From: Edaphobacillus lindanitolerans
Lineage (GTDB): Bacteria > Bacillota > Bacilli > Bacillales_A > Planococcaceae
Length of the DNA: 64,000 bases
Reading direction: 5' to 3'
Assembly: GCF_900156305.1 (NCBI RefSeq)
Contig: NZ_FTPL01000003.1
Coordinates: forward strand, 248,001 to 312,000
In this document: positions 29,049-36,885 of the stretch, in pieces
Layout: every line of letters begins with the position of its first letter
Numbering within the stretch: the first letter of the stretch is position 1
Notes under the pieces: model-generated
Database searches by the model: none
Seen by the model: only the letters and a program-made list of their open reading frames with translations
Told to the model about the DNA's origin: nothing
Program-made: the position numbers and the translations under genes

Positions 29049-29879
29049 ATGAAGATCAAAAAAATCCTCAATAACAATGCCGTCATCGTCGAGGACGAAG
29101 GGCTGGAGAAAGTCGTCGTCGGGGCGGGCATCGCCTTCAACCGGAAACGGAACGATCCGGTGGCGCTCGATAAAATAGAAAAAATCTTCATCATGTCGGA
29201 GAACGGCCGGCTCGTCAGCCTGCTCGGCCGGATCCCCGAAGAGCATTTCACGCTTTCGGAGAGGATCATCTCCCGGGCCGAGGAAGTATTCGGCTCAAAA
29301 CTGAACGAACACATCCACCTGGTGCTGACCGATCACCTGTCGTTCGCCATCGAGCGCACGATCGACGGCATCCGCGTCCACAACAAGCTCATGGATGAAA
29401 TCCGTCTTCTGTATCCGGAGGAATTCCGGATCGGCCTCTGGGCTATCGGGCTCGTCCGTGATGAACTCGGAGTGGAAATGCCGGAGGACGAGGCGGCGTT
29501 TATCGCGCTTCATTTGCATACGATGAAACCACAGGGCGGTGACCTGGGCGATACGATCCGTCAGGCCACCATCTTGAGGGACATGCTGAAATCCCTTCGC
29601 AGATGCATCGGGCGGGAGGTGGCGGCGGGCGATATCGCCTACCAGCGGCTCGTCACCCATCTGCGCCACGCGGTCAATCATTTTGAACGGTACGAATTCC
29701 ATGCGCTCGATGATGAGATGTGCGCTTTGATCAGAACAAAATACAAGGACTCTTACAACTGTGCGCTGGAAATGTCGGAGACGGCCAGGAGCCTTCACGG
29801 AATCCGGATTCCCGAGCAGGAACTGGCCTACATCACACTGCACATCGAGCGCATCCGGAATCCGGGCAATCACGGGTAA
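29049..29879 (+). CDS. glcT: BglG/GlcT-family transcription antiterminator
   Basis: 276 residues: N-terminal RNA-binding (CAT) domain to about residue 55 (KIKKILNNNAVIVEDEGLEK), then two PTS regulation domains with conserved histidines (LNEHIHLVLTDHLSFAIER in PRD1; HAVNHFERYEFHALDDEM in PRD2). ATG behind GGGGAGG. It sits between its likely RNA target (RAT at 28386) and the PTS permease, so the operon is self-controlled. The RAT sequence points to the GlcT rather than the LicT/SacY subgroup. Confidence 0.9.
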   Translation: MKIKKILNNNAVIVEDEGLEKVVVGAGIAFNRKRNDPVALDKIEKIFIMSENGRLVSLLGRIPEEHFTLSERIISRAEEVFGSKLNEHIHLVLTDHLSFAIERTIDGIRVHNKLMDEIRLLYPEEFRIGLWAIGLVRDELGVEMPEDEAAFIALHLHTMKPQGGDLGDTIRQATILRDMLKSLRRCIGREVAAGDIAYQRLVTHLRHAVNHFERYEFHALDDEMCALIRTKYKDSYNCALEMSETARSLHGIRIPEQELAYITLHIERIRNPGNHG

Positions 29880-29932
29880 CCATGGGAAACCATTTTTAAT
29901 TAACCTGCCAACCAACGAAAGGGGATGAAATG

Positions 29933-31402
29933 ATGAAAAAGTATTTCCAGAGGCTCGGGGGCTCACTTATGCTTCCGGTCGCGGTCCTGCCGGCTGCAGC
30001 CATTCTGATGGGGATCGGTTACTGGATCGACCATGACGGCTGGGGGTCCGGCAACGTTTTCGCGGCCTTCCTCATCACGGCCGGCGATGCGATCCTCAAG
30101 AACATTCCGATCCTGTTTGCCGTCGGTGCCGCAATCGGACTGTCGAGGGAAAAAGACGGAGCGGCTGCGCTGAGCGGTCTCGTCGCCTTCCTCGTGGTGA
30201 CGAACATGCTGTCGACCAACTCGGTTGCGTTTCTGACACAGGCAGATCCGGAAAACGTGGACATGGCGTTCGCCCAGATCAACAATGCATTTATCGGTAT
30301 TCTTTCGGGCATCATCGCGTCTGTCATGTATAACCGGTTCAGCCAGGTGAAACTGCCGGACTTCCTCGCGTTCTTCAGCGGAAAGCGGCTGGTGCCGATC
30401 ATGTCCGCCGCAGCGATGCTCGTCGCGTCGGCCGTGCTGTTCTTCGTCTGGCCGATCGTCTACGGATGGCTCGTCTCCTTCGGACAGACGATCCTCAACC
30501 TCGGAGCGGCGGGTGCCGGCATCTACGGCTTCTTCAACCGGCTGCTCATCCCGACGGGCCTTCACCACGCACTCAACGCCGTGTTCTGGTTCGACACCGT
30601 CGGCATCAACGACATCGGCAAGTTCTGGGCAAGCGAAGGCACGAAGGGGATCACCGGACGCTATCAGGCCGGGTTCTTCCCGATCATGATGTTCGGCCTC
30701 CCGGCTGCTGCGCTCGCCATGTACCATACGGCTAAGACGAAGCGGCGCAAGCAGGCGGCTTCCCTCATGCTGGCTGCGGGCTTCGCCTCCTTCTTCACAG
30801 GCGTGACCGAGCCGCTGGAATTCTCGTTCATGTTCCTCGCTCCGGTGCTGTACGTCGTACACGCCGCGCTGACCGGACTCTCCTTGTTCATTGCGGCCTC
30901 GTTCCAGTGGACCGCCGGCTTCGGATTCAGTGCCGGATTGATTGACTATATCCTGAGTCTGCGAATACCGATCGCGAACATGCCGGTCATGCTGCTGCTG
31001 CAGGGACTTGTGTTCGCCGTCATCTATTACTTCCTGTTCCGCTTCCTCATCGTCAAGTTCGACCTGAAGACACCGGGCCGCGAAGACGAAGAAGCGCTGG
31101 AAGCGGAAGAAGGCGCTCCGGCTGCCGGTTCTGCACCGGCTTCGAAGGATGACAAGTTCAAGGCGATGGCGGCCACGATCTATGAAGGCCTCGGCGGCGG
31201 CGACAACGTCATCTCCGTGGATAACTGTGCGACCCGTCTCCGCGTCGAAGTCACCGACATGGACAAAGTCGACCAGAAGAAGATCAAGTCCACCGGCGTC
31301 CCGGGCATCAATGTCATCGGAAAGCACAACATCCAGGTCATCGTCGGAACGAGCGTCCAGTTCGTCGCCGACGAAGTGAAAAAACTTCAGCAAGGGAAAT
31401 AA
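29933..31402 (+). CDS. nagP: PTS EIICB, N-acetylglucosamine/glucose type
   Basis: 489 residues. The EIIC membrane part (residues 1 to about 385) has FNRLLIPTGLHHALNAVFWF and YQAGFFPIMMFGLPAAALAMY, which match GlcNAc-type rather than PtsG-type permeases, and TGVTEPLEFSFMFLAPVLY. The EIIB domain follows an Ala/Glu-rich linker and carries the phosphorylated Cys in DNCATRLRVEV. ATG at 29933 is preferred over 29930 for spacing from AAAGGGG. GlcNAc specificity is by similarity; no nagA or nagB is nearby. Confidence 0.88.
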   Translation: MKKYFQRLGGSLMLPVAVLPAAAILMGIGYWIDHDGWGSGNVFAAFLITAGDAILKNIPILFAVGAAIGLSREKDGAAALSGLVAFLVVTNMLSTNSVAFLTQADPENVDMAFAQINNAFIGILSGIIASVMYNRFSQVKLPDFLAFFSGKRLVPIMSAAAMLVASAVLFFVWPIVYGWLVSFGQTILNLGAAGAGIYGFFNRLLIPTGLHHALNAVFWFDTVGINDIGKFWASEGTKGITGRYQAGFFPIMMFGLPAAALAMYHTAKTKRRKQAASLMLAAGFASFFTGVTEPLEFSFMFLAPVLYVVHAALTGLSLFIAASFQWTAGFGFSAGLIDYILSLRIPIANMPVMLLLQGLVFAVIYYFLFRFLIVKFDLKTPGREDEEALEAEEGAPAAGSAPASKDDKFKAMAATIYEGLGGGDNVISVDNCATRLRVEVTDMDKVDQKKIKSTGVPGINVIGKHNIQVIVGTSVQFVADEVKKLQQGK

Positions 31403-31471
31403 ACCCGGCTGGTAACCCATACTGAATGAACCGGGACTGTCCGACGGTCTCGGTCAAAAGGAGCAAACATC

Positions 31472-31741
31472 ATGGAAAAGACATTCAAAATCACTGCATC
31501 CGAAGGGCTCCACGCCCGTCCGGCCACACTGCTCGTATCCGCGGTCAACCCGCTTGATGCGGAAGTGCGGCTCGTCCACAACGGCAAGCCGGCCAACCTG
31601 AAATCGATTATGGCCGTCATGGCTGCCGGCATCCCCAGCGGCGCGGAAGTGACCATCACCGCAGAAGGCGCCGATGCCGAACAGGCAATCGAAAAAGTAT
31701 CCGAAGTCTTTGTCTCCCAAAATCTCGGAGAAGAAATCTGA
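31472..31741 (+). CDS. ptsH: Intact phosphocarrier protein HPr
   Basis: 89 residues with both regulatory sites: the enzyme-I-dependent His in GLHARPATLLV (residue 14, canonical His-15) and the HPr-kinase Ser in NLKSIMAVM (residue 45, canonical Ser-46). It is the only complete HPr in the window. It ends the GlcNAc-type PTS operon, 69 bp after the EIICB gene, instead of preceding ptsI. AAAAGGAG precedes the ATG. It probably supplies the general HPr function lost at 27884. Confidence 0.93.
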   Translation: MEKTFKITASEGLHARPATLLVSAVNPLDAEVRLVHNGKPANLKSIMAVMAAGIPSGAEVTITAEGADAEQAIEKVSEVFVSQNLGEEI

Positions 31742-31752
31742 CCGGATTACCT

Positions 31753-31793
31753 AAACAGGCACCGACCCCATGGGGGCCGGTGCCTGTTTTTTG
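31753..31793 (+). terminator. Terminator of the PTS operon
   Basis: AAACAGGCACCG/CGGTGCCTGTTT with T6, 11 bases after the ptsH stop; very stable. Confidence 0.9.
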
Positions 31794-31820
31794 ATCCAGG
31801 AAAGGCTTTCCCATGACGAC

Positions 31821-32722
31821 GGTAAAACTCACGTCGGTTGGGGTAAAACTTGCGGCGGTGATGGTAAAGCTCGCGCCGGTTAAGGTGAAACTCGAACCGG
31901 TCTAAGGAAAACTCACCCCGGTGGGGGAAACCCGCGTCGGTCGGTAAAGCTCACACCGCTAAAGCTCGCACCGGTCACGGAAAAACTCACCCCGGTCGGG
32001 GAAACCCGCGTCGGTCGGTAAAGTTCACCCCGCTTAAGGTAAAGCTCGCACCGGTCACGGTAAAACTCACCCCGGTCGGGGAAACCCGCGTCTGTCGGTA
32101 AAGCTCACCCTGCTTAAGGTAAAGCTCGCACCGGTGATGGTAAAACTCACCCCGGTCGGGGAAACCCGCGTCGGTCGGTAAAGCTCATGCCGCTTAAGGT
32201 AAAGCTCGCACCGGTCACGGTAAAACTCACCCCGGTCGGGGAAACCCGCGTCGGTCGGTAAAGCTCACCCTACTTAAGGTAAAGCCCGCACCGGTCACGG
32301 TAAAACTCACCCCGGTCTAAGGAAAATTCACCCCGGTCGGGGAAACCCGTGTCGGTCGGTAAAGTTCACGCCGCTTAAGGTAAAGCTCGCACCGGTCACG
32401 GTAAAACTCACCCCGGTCACGGTAAAACTCACCCTGGTCGGGGAAACCCGCGTCGGTCGGTAAAACTCACGCCGCTTAAGGTAAAGCTCGCACCGGTCAC
32501 GGTAAAACTCACCCCGGTCTAAGGAAAACTCACCCCGGTCGGGAAACCCGCGTCGGTCGGAGAGACACACGCCGGTCTAAGGAAAACTCACCCCGGTCGG
32601 GGAAACCCGCGTCGGTCGGGAAAGCTCACGGCAGTGATGGTAAAGTTCACACCGCTTAAGGTAAAACTCACACCACTCACGGTAAAACTCACCCGTATCT
32701 CAGGAAAACCCGGCCCGCTCCC
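31821..32722. repeat. Micro-array 2: about 900 bp of 21-bp phrases
   Basis: About 43 phrases of mostly 21 bp (some 17-18). The core GGTAAA(A/G)CTC is followed by variable C/G-rich text such as ACCCCGGTCAC, GCACCGGTCAC or ACGCCGCTTAA; a shorter phrase GGAAACCCGCGTCGGTC alternates. From about 31991 to 32310 the phrases form an 80-bp unit (21+17+21+21) repeated four times in exact register. The edges are less regular, with straight 21-bp steps at 31821-31925 and 32639-32722. It fills the gap between the PTS operon terminator and the thioesterase gene. Confidence 0.9.
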
Positions 32723-32834
32723 CTTTAAATTCAACGCCGCCGCCGATTTCCACCGTCTGACCACCTTCCTTGCGACCCGCTCCCTGCCAAGGCACAATGA
32801 GATTATATCCATTCAATCTTAGGGGGACTGCCGC

Positions 32835-33206
32835 ATGTTCATCAAGCAACCGTTCGATTCATTTCTCGGATTTCAATACGAACGCCTCTCCGAAGACCGT
32901 GTCCGGGTGACGCTGCCTGTACAGGACCTGTTCGTCAACAGCGCGGGCGTCATCCATGGAGGCGTCATTTCCTCACTAGCGGACGTCGCCATGTCGAATC
33001 TGTTGCCGGCCGATGAAGAGGGGATCCAGCAGATCGTGACGGTCGACTTGAATGTCTCGTTCCTCCGGGGAGCAACGGGCAAGACCCTTATCGCCGACGC
33101 CGAGCTCGTGAAAACCGGGAAGACGCTTATCCACGCGGCCTGCATGATCTACGGGGAAGACGGGACGGCCGTCGCCTCCGCCAAGGGTGTATTCTTCCGG
33201 AAATGA
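32835..33206 (+). CDS. PaaI-type hotdog-fold thioesterase
   Basis: 123 residues, single hotdog domain. The family segment VNSAGVIHGGVISSLADVAMSNL contains the HGG loop and the catalytic Asp/Glu helix region; VTVDLNVSFLRGATGKTLIADAELVKTGK is the following core strand pair. Probably hydrolyses an acyl- or aryl-CoA. ATG behind AGGGGG. It lies just downstream of micro-array 2 and 97 bp before an SDR operon, so it may have its own unrecognised promoter. Confidence 0.88.
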   Translation: MFIKQPFDSFLGFQYERLSEDRVRVTLPVQDLFVNSAGVIHGGVISSLADVAMSNLLPADEEGIQQIVTVDLNVSFLRGATGKTLIADAELVKTGKTLIHAACMIYGEDGTAVASAKGVFFRK

Positions 33207-33245
33207 AAGCAGCTTCATTCTGCGCCTCCTCCCAGGCTCATTCGC

Positions 33246-33272
33246 TTTAACACTAAACTATAAAGTGTTAAA
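33246..33272. promoter_or_regulatory. Perfect palindrome upstream of the SDR-MarR operon
   Basis: TTTAACACT-N9-AGTGTTAAA: perfect 9-bp arms with a 9-base centre that contains TATAAA (33259-33264), a possible -10. It ends 31 bases before the SDR start. Best candidate is an operator for the MarR protein encoded at 34180. Confidence 0.7.
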
Positions 33273-33303
33273 ATAAGTGTCGAGAATCAAGGAGGAATGC
33301 ACA

Positions 33304-34062
33304 ATGACCGGACGTTTGGAAGGCAAGGCGGCGGTGATCACCGGAGCGGCCGGAGGCATCGGCCGCGGAATGGCACTTGCGTTCGCCAAGGAAGGCGCGA
33401 AGGTCGCCATTGTCGATATCAACGAAGAGCTCGGAAATGAGACACAAAAGGAACTGCAATCATACTCGCCTGATTCGTTCTTTATCAAAGGCAATCTGAT
33501 GGATCGCGAGAATCTCGGCAACCTTATAGAGGAAGCCGTCTCCAGATTCGGGAAGCTCGATATCCTCGTGAACAATGCCCACGCATCCACGCAGAAACCG
33601 TTCATCGAAACGACCCAGAAAGACCTCGACCTCAGCTTCGGAACAGGATTCTATCCGACGTTCTGCCTGATGCAGGCCGCTTATCCGCACCTGAAACAAT
33701 CGCGGGGAAGCATCATCAATTTCGCATCCGGAGCCGGGCTGAACGGGCAGGTCAATCAAGTTGCATACGCAGCCGCAAAAGAGGCGATCCGGGGCATCAC
33801 CCGCGTCGCGGCGAACGAATGGGGCCAGGACGGCATCAATATCAACCTCATCTCGCCGATCGCCAACTCCCCGGGCATCCAGCAATGGAAAGAACACGAG
33901 CCGGAGGCGTATGACGCGATGATCTCCCGGATCCCGATGCGCCGGCTCGGCGAACTGGAAGGGGATATCGGCCGCGTTGCCGTCTTCCTCGCGAGCGACG
34001 ACGCTTCCTATATCACCGGGCAGACAATCATGGTCGACGGCGGCGCAACGATGTTGCGGTGA
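33304..34062 (+). CDS. Short-chain dehydrogenase/reductase
   Basis: Classical SDR, 252 residues. The cofactor motif is TGAAGGIGRG (TGxxxGxG), NNAH replaces the usual NNAG, and the catalytic Tyr-Lys lie in VAYAAAKEAIRG with the Ser in NFASGAG. The C-terminus ends GQTIMVDGGATMLR, as usual. ATG behind AAGGAGG; an earlier in-frame start is ignored. It opens an operon-like set with a MarR gene and a second SDR, under the palindrome at 33246. Substrate unknown. Confidence 0.9.
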   Translation: MTGRLEGKAAVITGAAGGIGRGMALAFAKEGAKVAIVDINEELGNETQKELQSYSPDSFFIKGNLMDRENLGNLIEEAVSRFGKLDILVNNAHASTQKPFIETTQKDLDLSFGTGFYPTFCLMQAAYPHLKQSRGSIINFASGAGLNGQVNQVAYAAAKEAIRGITRVAANEWGQDGININLISPIANSPGIQQWKEHEPEAYDAMISRIPMRRLGELEGDIGRVAVFLASDDASYITGQTIMVDGGATMLR

Positions 34063-34179
34063 CCGGTGACTGGGAAAGAGTGGATCAGATCGATTCACTG
34101 AAGATAGAGCCCCCGAACCCAATAAAAATGCCCTGCTGCCATGAAAAAGACGGGGGCCGGCAGAAATGGAGGGGTGGAC

Positions 34180-34635
34180 ATGGAAGAAGAAACGGATCTG
34201 TTTGAACTGATCCATTCGGCGGAAGCCGTCACGAATGAAATGCTCATCCGATGGACCAAGGCGTTTGACCGAAACATCGGCGTCTCGCCGGTGCTCGTCC
34301 TGTCGGAACTTTCCCATCGGGGCCCGCAGCCCCAATCTGTCCTTGCCGCCAAGCTTGGCTACACCGCCGCGGCGATCACGAATATCGCAGGAAAGCTGGT
34401 GAGGGAAGGACTTGCGGAGCGCAGGGCAAACGAGCAGGATCGGCGTCACGTCCTGCTGGCCATCACCGACAAAGGCCAGGAAGTGCTCAAAGCGGCACAC
34501 CAGACGGGAACGGATCTGCGCATCCGCATGTTCAGCGCCCTGACGAAAGAAGAAGTGGAACAATATATCGCCATTAACCGGAAATTGTTGGATACCCTGA
34601 CGGCCGGTGACGAACAACGAGAGGAGCGATCCTGA
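34180..34635 (+). CDS. MarR-family transcriptional regulator
   Basis: 151 residues. The winged helix is seen in QPQSVLAAKLGYTAAAITNIAGKL and VREGLAERRANEQDRRHVLLAIT. ATG behind GGAGGGG; the upstream in-frame ATG lacks a site. Its last base overlaps the following SDR start (TGATG), so it is translated together with the second dehydrogenase. The likely target is the 9-bp-arm palindrome ahead of the first SDR. Confidence 0.9.
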   Translation: MEEETDLFELIHSAEAVTNEMLIRWTKAFDRNIGVSPVLVLSELSHRGPQPQSVLAAKLGYTAAAITNIAGKLVREGLAERRANEQDRRHVLLAITDKGQEVLKAAHQTGTDLRIRMFSALTKEEVEQYIAINRKLLDTLTAGDEQREERS

Positions 34636-35441
34636 TGGGACGCGTACAAAATAAGGTGGCACTCGTCACGGGAGGCGCCTCGGGCATCGGCCTGTCGGCT
34701 GCACAGCTACTCGCGAAGGAAGGCGCGAAGGTCGTACTCGCAGACTTCAACGAAGCGGGAGCAAAAGAAGAAGCGCAAAAAATCACCGAAGCCGGCGGGG
34801 AAGCAAAAGGCATCTTCCTCGATGCGGGAGATGAAGCGTCCATCCGCGAAGCCGTTGAATTCACGGTCGGACAATATGGCACGATCACCATCCTCTACAA
34901 CAATGTCGGCGTCACCAACCTGAAAAAGGACCTCGATGTCCTGAATATGGACCTTGACGAATGGGACCGCCTCATGGACGTCAACCTGAAGAGCGTCCTG
35001 CTCGGAAGCCGCTTCGCCATCCCCCACATGATCGAAGCGGGGGGCGGCTCGATCATCAACACCGCCTCGATGGCGGGCTTTGCCGGCGATGCGACCCGCT
35101 CTGCATACGGAGCCTCGAAAGCGGGCGTCGTCAACTTGACCCGGTACATCGCCACCCAGTACGGCAAAGACAACATCCGCTGCAACGCCGTGGCGCCGGG
35201 ACTCATCCTGACGCCGGCCGCACGCAAGAATATGCCGGAGCAGGTGCTCGACATCTTCTCGAAATACAATGCGCTGCCGTACCACGGCGAAGCGGACGAC
35301 ATCGGCTACACCGTGCTGTTCCTCGCCTCCGATGAATCCAAATTCATCACCGGCCAGACCATCCAGGTCGAAGGCGGCCACTACAACACGAATCCGTCGA
35401 TCGCCGACTTCCAGGCATTCATGAACCAGGCCGGAAAATAA
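34635..35441 (+). CDS. Short-chain dehydrogenase/reductase (glucose/3-oxoacyl type)
   Basis: Classical SDR, 268 residues, NAD(P)-dependent. Cofactor motif TGGASGIG, structural NNVG, catalytic Ser in NTASMAG and Tyr-Lys in SAYGASKAGVV. The region after the catalytic Lys (NAVAPGLILTPAARK) is the usual PG motif. D at the end of strand 2 (VVLADFNEAG) suggests NAD preference. Overlaps the MarR gene by one base and ends before a strong terminator. Confidence 0.92.
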   Translation: MGRVQNKVALVTGGASGIGLSAAQLLAKEGAKVVLADFNEAGAKEEAQKITEAGGEAKGIFLDAGDEASIREAVEFTVGQYGTITILYNNVGVTNLKKDLDVLNMDLDEWDRLMDVNLKSVLLGSRFAIPHMIEAGGGSIINTASMAGFAGDATRSAYGASKAGVVNLTRYIATQYGKDNIRCNAVAPGLILTPAARKNMPEQVLDIFSKYNALPYHGEADDIGYTVLFLASDESKFITGQTIQVEGGHYNTNPSIADFQAFMNQAGK

Positions 35442-35448
35442 GAAAAGC

Positions 35449-35495
35449 CGAAAACCTCCGCCCCGGATGCAACCTTCCGGAGCGGGGGTTTTTGC
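35449..35495 (+). terminator. Terminator of the SDR-MarR-SDR operon
   Basis: AAAACCTCCGCcCCGGA pairs with TTCCGGaGCGGGGGTTTT, followed by T5. Confidence 0.85.
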
Positions 35496-35504
35496 GTGGC
35501 CGCA

Positions 35505-35513
35505 TGGTATAAT
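35505..35513 (+). promoter_or_regulatory. Extended -10 promoter ahead of micro-array 3 and ogt
   Basis: TGG-TATAAT immediately after the terminator; no -35 is apparent, as is usual for extended -10 promoters. Transcription from here would run through micro-array 3 into ogt, with a leader of about 200 bases. Confidence 0.6.
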
Positions 35514-35582
35514 GCTGGGTAACAGGAAAAACTGCAGCACAGGATGATGGGTGGGGGCTGACTGTCTGGAAAGCGGCCTCAT

Positions 35583-35666
35583 AGGTTAAGAAACAGCGTC
35601 TGTAAGTTAAGAAACTGAGCCTGTATGTTAAGAATCAGACTCTATAAGTGAAGCAAGCGGCCGTTG
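35583..35666. repeat. Micro-array 3: four 21-bp phrases in the ogt leader
   Basis: Units at 35583, 35604, 35625 and a decayed one at 35646, each exactly 21 bp. The core is AxGTTAAGAAAC, followed by AGCGTCTGT, TGAGCCTGT or a related string. Same period and a similar GTTAAG core as micro-array 1, but with different flanking letters. It lies between the promoter at 35505 and the ogt start. Confidence 0.8.
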
Positions 35667-35719
35667 GAAGCAAACAGGCACACGAAACCAGGGGAAGAAA
35701 AAACGGAAGGAGCGGATCA

Positions 35720-36286
35720 ATGATGGAGGAACGGACGATTGGCTGGGCACTGCTTCAACACGGAGACTGGAAATTCCACGTGGCGGCAGTGCGGGAGGGG
35801 CTCTGCTACATCGGTTCTCAGGACGGCGGACTGGACGAAGTGGAACGGTGGGCGGCGAAACGGTTGCCGGGCAGCCGGCTGGCGGAAGACCGGACGGCGC
35901 TTGAGCCGTATATTACGGAACTCATCGAATACCTGGATGGCGGGCGCACCGAGTTCAACCAGCCGGTCGCCCTGTCCGGAACGGGCTTCCAGCTGGGCGT
36001 TTGGAAGGCACTGCGGGAGATCCCGTGCGGTCAGACGGTAACCTACTCGGACATCGCCGCTAAAATCGGCCGTCCCGACGCCGTGCGCGCCGTTGCCTCC
36101 GCCATCGGCAAAAATCCGGTTCTCATCCACGTCCCGTGCCACCGCGTCATCGGCAAGAACGGAAAGCTCACCGGGTTCCGAGGCGGCCTGGACATGAAGC
36201 GCCGGCTGCTCGATGTAGAAAGCGGCATCCCATTCGAAGATGACATCTTCACCGCGAATACGGCATCTGCCCCTCCTCTTCAGTGA
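35720..36286 (+). CDS. ogt: Methylated-DNA--protein-cysteine methyltransferase
   Basis: 188 residues; removes alkyl groups from O6-guanine by suicide transfer to its own cysteine. The acceptor Cys lies in IHVPCHRVIGKNGKLTGFRGG, with the helix-turn-helix region TVTYSDIAAKIGRPDAVRAV before it. The N-terminal domain is short and of the Ogt type, without an Ada zinc site. ATG at 35720 has AAGGAG 7 bases upstream. Its end overlaps the following terminator hairpin. Confidence 0.95.
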   Translation: MMEERTIGWALLQHGDWKFHVAAVREGLCYIGSQDGGLDEVERWAAKRLPGSRLAEDRTALEPYITELIEYLDGGRTEFNQPVALSGTGFQLGVWKALREIPCGQTVTYSDIAAKIGRPDAVRAVASAIGKNPVLIHVPCHRVIGKNGKLTGFRGGLDMKRRLLDVESGIPFEDDIFTANTASAPPLQ

Positions 36287-36300
36287 GGGGGCTTTTTTTA
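36267..36300 (+). terminator. Terminator of ogt
   Basis: GCCCCTC/GAGGGGGC with a T7 tract; the stop codon of ogt lies within the hairpin. Confidence 0.8.
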
Positions 36301-36366
36301 TCAATCATGCGGGCAGGAATGTTCACATTTTAAAAGCCCGTACGTTTGAATAGCAGGAGGTCTGCC

Positions 36367-36885
36367 ATGGCGAAAACCGGTGCATTAGAAAAGCACTTGC
36401 TGGATGTGTTGGATGTGGTTTATAGAAAACTGATTGGAATGGGGGCTTCCAAGGAAGACGCCGAGGACGTCATCCAGGACACTGCGATGAAGTTCATCCG
36501 TTATATGGAGGGGCTCGATGACCAGAACATAGGGGGCTGGCTGTTCCGGGTGGCGATGAATGGATACTTTGACCTTTGCAGACGTAACCGGTCACATCAA
36601 TCCGCCGTCTTAAAGTTTTCGCTGGAAGACGGGATAGAAACTCGGACACCAGAGGAAATTGTGATGGAAGGGCAGGCCGGAAGAAAGGTGATTGACGCCT
36701 TGTCTGCCCAGACGCCCAAAAATCGGCAGCTGCTGCTGCTGAAATACTCGGCCGGACTTTCTTTGAGAGAGATTGCGGGAATCACCGGATTGAAGGAAGG
36801 ATCCGTCAAGACGATGCTGTACAGAGCCCGAAACGAGTTCATCGATACATACGGGAGGACTGAATATGAAGGAAGAAGACTTTGA
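36367..36885 (+). CDS. ECF-type RNA polymerase sigma factor
   Basis: 172 residues with regions sigma-2 (SKEDAEDVIQDTAMKFIRYM, DDQNIGGWLFRVAMNGYFD) and sigma-4 (LKYSAGLSLREIAGITGLKEG then SVKTMLYRARNEF). Similar to SigX/SigY-size group IV factors; subgroup not assigned. ATG behind AGGAGG. The downstream gene, overlapping by 20 bases, encodes its membrane anti-sigma partner. Its own promoter could be the motif TGTTCAC...CGTACG just upstream, but that match is weak. Confidence 0.88.
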   Translation: MAKTGALEKHLLDVLDVVYRKLIGMGASKEDAEDVIQDTAMKFIRYMEGLDDQNIGGWLFRVAMNGYFDLCRRNRSHQSAVLKFSLEDGIETRTPEEIVMEGQAGRKVIDALSAQTPKNRQLLLLKYSAGLSLREIAGITGLKEGSVKTMLYRARNEFIDTYGRTEYEGRRL

